Shown one piece after another: positions 22,844-27,551 of a stretch of DNA of 27,551 nucleotides (its first letter is position 1; each line of letters begins with the position of its first letter). The notes below the pieces were generated by a model. That model was not told the origin of the DNA. It saw only the letters and a list, made by a program, of their open reading frames with translations, and did not search any database. Origin of the DNA: Lentisphaerota bacterium. GTDB taxonomy: Bacteria > Verrucomicrobiota > Kiritimatiellia > UBA8416 > JAFGIZ01. Where the stretch lies: contig JAFGIZ010000148.1 in assembly GCA_016929365.1 (NCBI GenBank), forward strand, positions 1-27,551, read 5' to 3'. Both the position numbers and the translations under genes were made by a program.

Positions 22844-24240
22844 GGGGACGTTTTCTCTCCGCTTTCGGCTGCAGTGCGGGAGCCGAACGTGAAGAAGTAT
22901 AGCACGCGTGTGCGGGACTGCAATCCCTCGCGCCGGCGCCGCCACAACCCCCACAGCACCTCGTCTTCCACGACATCGGCCGTGCGGGTATGCGTGTAGA
23001 GCGACCAGAAGGGCGCATAATTGCGCTCGATCGGCGGGCTGTGCTTGAGCGGCCAGAGCGCCAGGACCCGGAAGCGGACCGTTTCGCCCTCGCGCCGGTA
23101 CGCGGCCAGCGGCCAGACCTTCCAGTAACGGGCCGTCGTCCGGCCTGCCGTCGCGGGCTCGGCTCCGGCGCCTTCGCCTTCCCGGGCCGCCGCGCGCGCG
23201 GTCCGGGTTTCGCTGTAGAACACGGGCAAGACCATCGTGCGCTGCAGGACGTAGCCGGGCCGCGCGATGCGCTGCCGGTGCCCGATCGGCCAGAGCGCGA
23301 ACGCCGTCCGCAGGCTCTCATGCTCCCGCCGCCCCCACAACGGCCAGATATAAAGCTTCTCCACCTCGCCGGACGCCCACTGGATAAACGGCCAGGGACA
23401 TTGCAGGTCCCGCTGTGCCGGACCCGTGGCATACCGGAACAGCGGCGGCAGCACGGTCCAGGCGGCCTTCGGCCCGACCCGGGCCTGCCCGTACAGCGGA
23501 AAGAGCAGGAACCCCCCGCCTCCCTGCTCCGCGCCGGGATACCGCGCCGAGGTCCAGAGCGGCCAGAGGACAAACCGCTTCTCCCACCGCCCCTCGCGCT
23601 CCGACTCGCCGTAAAGCGGAAACACCCGGAAACGCCGCACGCCCTCCCCGGTGGTGCGCGAAAAAACCGGCCAGAGCACGTGGTGCGTCCGGACTTCGTC
23701 CACCGCGCTGAACCCGTAGAGCGGGAACAGCACGAAACCCAGCCGGTCCTGGCCGAGGTACTCGTGGATCCGCCCTCCCAGCGGGAAGACCGCCGTGTAG
23801 CGCTCCTCGTGCTTGTCGCGCCCGTTGAAGAAAACCGGAAAGATCACGAACCGGTGCCGTGCGTCCGGCGCCTCGCCGAACCGGCTGTAGTACACGTTCA
23901 GAAACCGCGCGAAGACGTCGTCGTGAAAGCGCTTACGGACCCCTGCCGGCCAGAGCACCTCGTAGCGGTGGCGCCCTTCGCCGGGGAGGCGCAGTTCGCT
24001 GAAGAACGGCCGAATGGCGTTGCACTTACGCCCGTCTTCGGCCACCCGCCGCTCGGCCACGGGCCCGGCCACGCGAAGCCGGGGCACCCCCTCGGGGTCC
24101 CGGTCGCGCATGGCAAACAGCCCGGCGTCCACACCGACCGAAGCGCACCCCCCCAGGATCGGCACGGCCGCCGCGGCGGCCAGCATGCCCCACCGGGAAC
24201 ACCGCCCGGCGCCCGCGCTGCCCCTTTGAGCGGCGCTCAC
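22840..24240 (-). CDS. Lipoprotein with repeated aromatic-Pro (LWPL/FPLYG) strands, coupled to mlaE
   Basis: 466 residues from GTG 24240, which overlaps the pyrB stop (GTGA). The N-terminus is a lipoprotein signal with a strong lipobox L29-G-G-C32. The mature protein carries about fifteen short blocks of the form (hydrophobic)-(F/W)-P-(L/V)-(F/Y/W), such as IFPVFF, LFPLYG, LWPVFS, VFPLYG, LWPLWT, IWPLWG, VWPLAA and LWPLKH, spaced about 15-35 residues apart and joined by polar turns. The pattern suggests regular beta hairpins. Similar WPL/FPLY proteins occur as unannotated envelope proteins in other Gram-negatives. Position directly before mlaEFD, with start/stop overlap, suggests it is the outer-membrane or periplasmic partner of this lipid transporter; that is inference. 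Confidence 0.86.
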   Translation of the reverse strand: MSAAQRGSAGAGRCSRWGMLAAAAAVPILGGCASVGVDAGLFAMRDRDPEGVPRLRVAGPVAERRVAEDGRKCNAIRPFFSELRLPGEGRHRYEVLWPAGVRKRFHDDVFARFLNVYYSRFGEAPDARHRFVIFPVFFNGRDKHEERYTAVFPLGGRIHEYLGQDRLGFVLFPLYGFSAVDEVRTHHVLWPVFSRTTGEGVRRFRVFPLYGESEREGRWEKRFVLWPLWTSARYPGAEQGGGGFLLFPLYGQARVGPKAAWTVLPPLFRYATGPAQRDLQCPWPFIQWASGEVEKLYIWPLWGRREHESLRTAFALWPIGHRQRIARPGYVLQRTMVLPVFYSETRTARAAAREGEGAGAEPATAGRTTARYWKVWPLAAYRREGETVRFRVLALWPLKHSPPIERNYAPFWSLYTHTRTADVVEDEVLWGLWRRRREGLQSRTRVLYFFTFGSRTAAESGEKTSP

Positions 24241-25310
24241 GGTTCCGCGTCCCCGTACTCCCCCAGGGCCCCGGCGCACCCGAATATCGCGGCGATCAGC
24301 GCGCAGCGGATCCACATGCCGTTCCGCATCTGGCGCCAGTACACCGCCCGCGGGTCGCCGTCGACCTCCGGCGCGATCTCTTTCCGCCGCGGGAGCGGAT
24401 GCATCAGGACCGCCCGCGGCGGCAGCCGCTCCAGGTCCTCCGCCGTAAAGGCATAAGCCGACGTGTCGATGTCCGCGCTTTCCCCCTTGACCTGGTCCCA
24501 CTCGTCCTGCACGCGCGTCATGTAGATCGCGTCGGCCCGGGGAATCATCGGCTTGAATTCGGTCGTGACCTCGTATTCGCAGCCCGCCGCGTCGAGCATC
24601 GCCAGCACGTCGTCCCCGATCCGCAGGGGCGGGGGCGCTACGAAGCACTGCCGGACCCCTTCGTAGCGGGTCAACAGGACCGCCAGCGAGCGCACCGTGC
24701 GGCCGCGCGCCAGGTCGCCCACAAACACCACCGTCTTGCCGTCGATCCCGCCGCGGTCCTCGAAACTGCGCTGCAGCGTGTAGATGTCCAGCAGCGCCTG
24801 GGTCGGATGCTGGTCCCGGCCCGAGCCGGCGTTGACGATCGGAACCGGACGTTCGGAGTGCGACAGCACCCAGGCCATGCGCTCGGCCAGCCCGCCGACG
24901 TGGCTGCGCATGATGATCAGGTCGAAATAGGAGCTGAAGGTGCGCACGGAATCTTCGTGCGATTCGCCCTTGAACTCGCTGGAGGTCGACGTGTCGCGCA
25001 CCTCGCCCAGCTTCATGCCCAGGATCTCGCAGGCCGCGCAGAACGACAGGAACGTCCGCGTGCTGGGCTGCGTGAAATACAGCATCGCCCGCCGGTGGTC
25101 CAGCAGGCCCTGCAAAAACGTCATGCCCGCCTTGCTCTTGGCGATAAAGCGTATCCGGGTGGCCAGCCGCCCCAGCGCATCCAGCGAGGCGCGGTCGAAC
25201 TGCTGCGCGAACAGAATGTGGAACAGGCGGCCGTCTTCCTGCAGCTGCGGTCCCTTGTCCTCCAGGCTCAGGGCCTGGAACGCGTCCCAACCGATCCGGC
25301 CCAGGCTCAT
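24237..25310 (-). CDS. pyrB: Aspartate carbamoyltransferase catalytic chain
   Basis: 357 residues from ATG 25310 (ATGA overlap with the argF stop; the frame is open further upstream only as a shadow of argF). It makes carbamoyl-aspartate from carbamoyl phosphate and aspartate, the second step of pyrimidine synthesis. Motifs: PSTRT (82-86), loop lysine K114 in SEFKGE, HPTQALLD (168-175), TRVQDEW, MHPLPRRKEI (303-312) and RAVYWRQMRNGMWIRCALI. In the first motif Gln81 takes the place of the usual Glu (F-x-E-P/A-S-T-R-T). Residues 1-50 are longer than in the E. coli enzyme and the tail ends in a hydrophobic helix. No pyrI regulatory gene follows. Coupled downstream to the lipoprotein gene. Confidence 0.95.
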   Translation of the reverse strand: MSLGRIGWDAFQALSLEDKGPQLQEDGRLFHILFAQQFDRASLDALGRLATRIRFIAKSKAGMTFLQGLLDHRRAMLYFTQPSTRTFLSFCAACEILGMKLGEVRDTSTSSEFKGESHEDSVRTFSSYFDLIIMRSHVGGLAERMAWVLSHSERPVPIVNAGSGRDQHPTQALLDIYTLQRSFEDRGGIDGKTVVFVGDLARGRTVRSLAVLLTRYEGVRQCFVAPPPLRIGDDVLAMLDAAGCEYEVTTEFKPMIPRADAIYMTRVQDEWDQVKGESADIDTSAYAFTAEDLERLPPRAVLMHPLPRRKEIAPEVDGDPRAVYWRQMRNGMWIRCALIAAIFGCAGALGEYGDAEP

Positions 25311-26305
25311 GGCTGGCTCCCCAGCGTCGCCAGGAACAGGGCCTTCATGGTATGCAGCCGGTTCTCGGCCTGTTCGAACACCCGCGAGAAGGGCGCCTCG
25401 AATACGTCGTCGGTCACCTCCAGCGCTCCGCGCTCCCGCGTCACCGCGGTGTTCCTGTCGTGCAGCGCAGGCAGGCAGTGGAGGAAGATGGCACGGCCGC
25501 CGTCCAGGCCGCCCGTGGCCTGCATCAACGCCATGTCCACCCGGTACGGCGCCAGCAGCCGGACCCGTTCCTCGAAGGCGTCTTCTTCGCCCATGGACGC
25601 CCAGACGTCCGTGTACACCACGTTCGCCTGCGCCACGCCTTCGCGCGGGTCCGCCACGACCCGCACGCTGCCCCCGTTGCCTCCGGCGATGTCCCGCGCC
25701 GCCGCGACCCGGTCTTCCGCCGGGGCCAGCGCGGGCGGGGTGCAATCCACGAAATGCATGCCCGTCTTGGCCGCCGCGAGCATCAGCGAATAGGCCACGT
25801 TGTTGCGGCCGTCTCCGCAATACGCCAGCGTCAGGCCCTTGAGCGCTCCGAACACCTCCCGGATCGTGAGCAGGTCGGCCAGCGCCTGGGTCGGATGCGC
25901 CGCGTCGGTCAGCCCGTTCCACACCGGCACGCCCGCGTGCCGCGCGAGCTGCTCGACCGTTGCGTGCGCGTACCCGCGGAACAGGATGCCGTCGAACAGC
26001 CGGCCCAGTACGCGCGCGGTATCGGCCACCGACTCTTTCCCGCCCAGGTGGCTGTCCTGCGCGCCGAGGTATTCCGTGCACCCGCCTTCGTCCGCCGCCG
26101 CCACCGCCGCGGCGCAGCGTGTGCGCGTGGAATGTTTCTCGAACAGCAGCGCCAGGTGCCGGTGTGCCAGCCGGTTGCCGCGGCGGCCCGTCCGCCGTTC
26201 GGCCTTCAGCTCCTGGGCCCGTTCGACCAGCGCCGCCAGCTCGGCGTCCGACAGGTCGTTCAGCGTCAGCAGGCTCCGCCCCTTAAGATGCAACAACAGG
26301 CTCAT
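25307..26305 (-). CDS. argF: Ornithine carbamoyltransferase
   Basis: 332 residues from ATG 26305, with GGAGGAA immediately before it; the open frame to 26515 is not protein-like. The enzyme forms citrulline from ornithine and carbamoyl phosphate (arginine synthesis). Motifs: FEKHSTRTR (55-63), GGKESVADTARVLGR (88-102), HPTQALADL (137-145), DVWASMGEE (233-241) and FLHCLP (274-279), the last being specific for OTC over ATCase. Length fits the E. coli type (about 333). No arcA or arcC lies nearby, so the anabolic role is favoured. It is first in the minus-strand run and shares carbamoyl phosphate with pyrB. Confidence 0.96.
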   Translation of the reverse strand: MSLLLHLKGRSLLTLNDLSDAELAALVERAQELKAERRTGRRGNRLAHRHLALLFEKHSTRTRCAAAVAAADEGGCTEYLGAQDSHLGGKESVADTARVLGRLFDGILFRGYAHATVEQLARHAGVPVWNGLTDAAHPTQALADLLTIREVFGALKGLTLAYCGDGRNNVAYSLMLAAAKTGMHFVDCTPPALAPAEDRVAAARDIAGGNGGSVRVVADPREGVAQANVVYTDVWASMGEEDAFEERVRLLAPYRVDMALMQATGGLDGGRAIFLHCLPALHDRNTAVTRERGALEVTDDVFEAPFSRVFEQAENRLHTMKALFLATLGSQP

Positions 26306-26489
26306 TTCCTCCGGTCTTGTAGCGCCCCCGCTGAGCGAATTCGAGCATAAAATCCGGCCCCCCCGGCGGCGTGCGGGGCCGGGAGGAAAGCGTTTCCGGC
26401 CGATTGGCGGGGAAACAGGGCGCCCCGGCCCCCCGGCAAGCGCGCCGGGACCGCAGGCAGACAGGCGAAAAAAAAGATGAAATGCGTGC

Positions 26490-26518
26490 TTGCATTCCCT
26501 GCGTCCCGCCTGCATAGT
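26490..26518 (+). promoter_or_regulatory. Sigma70-like promoter for the RRM gene
   Basis: TTGCAT (26490-26495), a 17-nt spacer and CATAGT (26513-26518) match 4 of 6 bases in each box with ideal spacing. Transcription would start near 26525, giving a leader of about 95 nt before the ATG at 26620, which contains the inverted repeat and start-codon hairpin. Confidence 0.5.
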
Positions 26519-26559
26519 TCGCCCCGATTGGCCACTTCAGGCCGACTCCGATCCGCACA

Positions 26560-26603
26560 CCGTGTCATGGTGCAGCATTGGAAGACAGATACAGATGACA
26601 CGG
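26560..26603 (+). repeat. 9-bp perfect inverted repeat in the RRM gene leader
   Basis: CCGTGTCAT (26560-26568) and ATGACACGG (26595-26603) are exact reverse complements, 26 nt apart. In RNA they would form a long-loop stem ending just 2 nt before the Shine-Dalgarno AGGGAG (26606-26611). As DNA it could also be a split operator. Confidence 0.6.
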
Positions 26604-26609
26604 ACAGGG

Positions 26610-26629
26610 AGATATCTGCATGGATATCT
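26610..26629 (+). promoter_or_regulatory. Hairpin holding the RRM gene start codon in its loop
   Basis: AGATATC (26610-26616) pairs perfectly with GATATCT (26623-26629). The loop TGCATG (26617-26622) contains the ATG. The stem is 7 bp, five of them A-U, and covers the last two bases of the Shine-Dalgarno. Such a weak stem could melt with temperature or be bound by a protein, making it a candidate translation switch. Confidence 0.55.
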
Positions 26630-26928
26630 ATGTTGGAAATCTACCGTATCAGGTAGACGATCAGAAGCTCCAGGAACTCTTCGCGCAGCACGGGACCGTC
26701 ACATCGGCCCGCGTGATCGTGGACAAGTTCTCGGGCGAGTCCAAAGGGTTCGGGTTCGTTGAGATGCCGGACAAAGCCCAGGCGGAAGCCGCCATTCAAG
26801 CTACGAATGACCAGGATTTCATGGGGCGCAACCTGCGCGTCAATGAATCCCAGCCCAAGCCGCGCGGCGGTGCCGGCGGCGGCGGCGGCGGCAAGCGTGG
26901 CGGCGGAGGCCGGCGGGACCGCTGGTAG
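26620..26928 (+). CDS. RRM-type RNA-binding protein with Gly-rich tail
   Basis: 102 residues. A single RNA recognition motif spans about 1-80: RNP2 is IYVGNL (3-8) and RNP1 KGFGFVEM, the aromatic residues of which stack on RNA bases. The tail from about 82 is Gly/Arg/Lys-rich (an RGG-like RNA-binding tail). This is the form of small bacterial Rbp proteins, often cold-inducible in cyanobacteria and widespread elsewhere. The first codons are AT-richer than in neighbouring genes, as in well-expressed genes. AGGGAG lies 8 nt before the ATG. The gene has its own promoter-like site, a structured leader and a strong terminator, so it is monocistronic. Confidence 0.95.
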   Translation: MDIYVGNLPYQVDDQKLQELFAQHGTVTSARVIVDKFSGESKGFGFVEMPDKAQAEAAIQATNDQDFMGRNLRVNESQPKPRGGAGGGGGGKRGGGGRRDRW

Positions 26929-26971
26929 CCGCACAGATCAGTGCGTACCATCGCATTGACTTGCAACCATG

Positions 26972-27002
26972 AAAGGGCGCGCTTCGGCGCGCCCTTTTCT
27001 TT
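26972..27002 (+). terminator. Rho-independent terminator after the RRM gene
   Basis: An 11-bp perfect stem (26972-26982 with 26987-26997) closed by a stable TTCG tetraloop is followed by a T-rich run (TTTTCTTT, 26995-27002). It ends the RRM transcript 44 nt after its stop codon. Confidence 0.93.
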
Positions 27003-27060
27003 GGCAAGTATGCGTCACGCGGCAGCGTGCCGGGGCGTCCCCGGATGCATGACTGCGGCC

Positions 27061-27090
27061 TTGTCTCCACGTTCCGGCTTGCGCTAGATT
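27061..27090 (+). promoter_or_regulatory. Possible promoter for a nearly leaderless lpxI transcript
   Basis: TTGTCT (27061-27066), an 18-nt spacer and TAGATT (27085-27090) lie directly before the GTG at 27097, leaving 6 nt between the -10 and the start codon. No Shine-Dalgarno precedes the GTG, which fits a leaderless mRNA. Confidence 0.45.
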
Positions 27091-27096
27091 GACCGC

Positions 27097-27551
27097 GTGA
27101 AGCCCGAAGTCCCCCGCACGCTCGCCATCATCGCCGGCAACGGCGTGTATCCCCGGCTGCTGGCCGAGTCCGCCCGCCGCCAGGGCGTCACGCGGCTCTT
27201 TGCCGTGGCCTTCCGCGGGGAGACCGACCGCGCCATCGCGCGCGCGGTGGACACGGTCCGCTGGATCCGGCTGGGCCGGCTCGCCGCCATGCTCGACGCG
27301 CTGGAGCAGAGCGGCGCGCGGCACGCGGTCATGGCCGGCCAGATCACCCCCACCCGCCTCTACAACGTCCGCATGGACACCGCCATGCTGGCCCTGCTCA
27401 AGCGTCTGCCCGTGCGCAACGCCGAGACCATTTTCGGCGCCGTCGCCGAGGCGCTCCGGGCGCGCGGCATCGAGCTGTTGCCCGCGTCGCGCTTCATGGA
27501 AGCGCACATGCCCGCCGCCGGCCTGCTCTCGCGCCGCGCGCCCACCGCCGC
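27097..27551 (+). CDS. lpxI: UDP-2,3-diacylglucosamine pyrophosphatase LpxI (C-terminus beyond window)
   Basis: About 151 residues are visible before the window ends. LpxI hydrolyses UDP-2,3-diacylglucosamine to lipid X in lipid A synthesis, replacing LpxH. The N-terminus has the family pattern LAIIAGNGVYPRLLAESARR, then AVAFRGETD, VDTVRWIRLGRL, AVMAGQITPTRLYN and the later segment SRFMEAHMPAAGLLSRRAPT; these match the DUF1009/LpxI N-terminal and linker regions. GTG is the only start possible, since an in-frame TAG lies 12 nt upstream. It supports a lipid A-bearing outer membrane. The C-terminal catalytic part is not seen. Confidence 0.93.
   Translation, partial: MKPEVPRTLAIIAGNGVYPRLLAESARRQGVTRLFAVAFRGETDRAIARAVDTVRWIRLGRLAAMLDALEQSGARHAVMAGQITPTRLYNVRMDTAMLALLKRLPVRNAETIFGAVAEALRARGIELLPASRFMEAHMPAAGLLSRRAPTA

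Larger units (their letters stand above)
26306..26619. other. Divergent intergenic region between argF and the RRM gene
   Basis: 314 bp without a credible gene. It holds an A8 tract (about 26468-26475), a 6-bp hairpin CCCGGC/GCCGGG at 26432-26449 with a 6-nt loop and no T tract, and on the plus strand the promoter and leader structures listed separately. For argF I see only a weak minus-strand TATGCT (26344-26349) with no convincing -35. I see no ARG-box-like palindrome. Confidence 0.6.

Noticed and set aside
25352..26350. Plus-strand open frame opposite argF
   Set aside because: Shadow of argF, whose catalytic motifs are complete.
26432..26449. GC-rich hairpin in the argF upstream region as an attenuator
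   Set aside because: 6-bp stem, no T tract and no leader peptide with Arg codons seen.
1..27551. CRISPR arrays, IS elements, tRNA or rRNA genes
   Set aside because: No regularly spaced repeats, transposase-like proteins, terminal inverted repeats or tRNA/rRNA-like sequences were seen on reading either strand.

Overview
The window is a GC-rich (roughly 65-70 % by eye) piece of a Gram-negative chromosome. Mla-type phospholipid transport genes, a clear lipoprotein and LpxI (lipid A pathway) imply an outer membrane. The MoxR/DUF58/BatA/VWA/DUF4159/DUF4175 gene set, the Verrucomicrobia-like PyrB and the glycine-tailed RRM protein suggest the PVC group (Kiritimatiellota, Verrucomicrobiota or Planctomycetota). 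That placement is an inference from gene content.

Layout. All genes from 1 to 26305 lie on the minus strand, 21 in tight series, many sharing ATGA, GTGA or TTGA stop/start overlaps. Reading in the direction of transcription: (a) argF-pyrB, then a tryptophan/proline-repeat lipoprotein, then mlaE-mlaF-mlaD; (b) a four-gene block of an 88-residue exported peptide with four consecutive cysteines, a SagB-type nitroreductase, an Old-Yellow-Enzyme/GltD-like fusion, and a YcaO protein; (c) a MoxR-type cluster of double DUF4159, two small exported proteins, DUF58, BatA-like VWA protein, second VWA/GATase-like protein, a carbohydrate-binding-like exported protein, DUF4175, a PA14/PKD/TPR-like exported protein, another exported protein, and finally an FHA-MoxR ATPase cut by the window edge. 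On the plus strand, after a 314-bp divergent spacer, come an RRM RNA-binding protein with its own terminator and the start of lpxI.

How they may work together. Block (b) is the most unusual part. A poly-Cys peptide beside a SagB-type oxidoreductase and a YcaO ATPase recalls the sagA/sagB/sagD part of the streptolysin S family (azole/azoline peptides), but no E1-like SagC partner, protease or dedicated exporter is visible, and the peptide carries what looks like a Sec signal rather than a standard RiPP leader. The ycaO stop overlaps the DUF4159 start, tying the block to the MoxR cluster, whose ATPase and VWA proteins usually act as a chaperone-like envelope system. A second notable element is a perfect 7-bp hairpin that holds the start codon of the RRM gene in its loop, suggesting structure-based or self-regulated translation.
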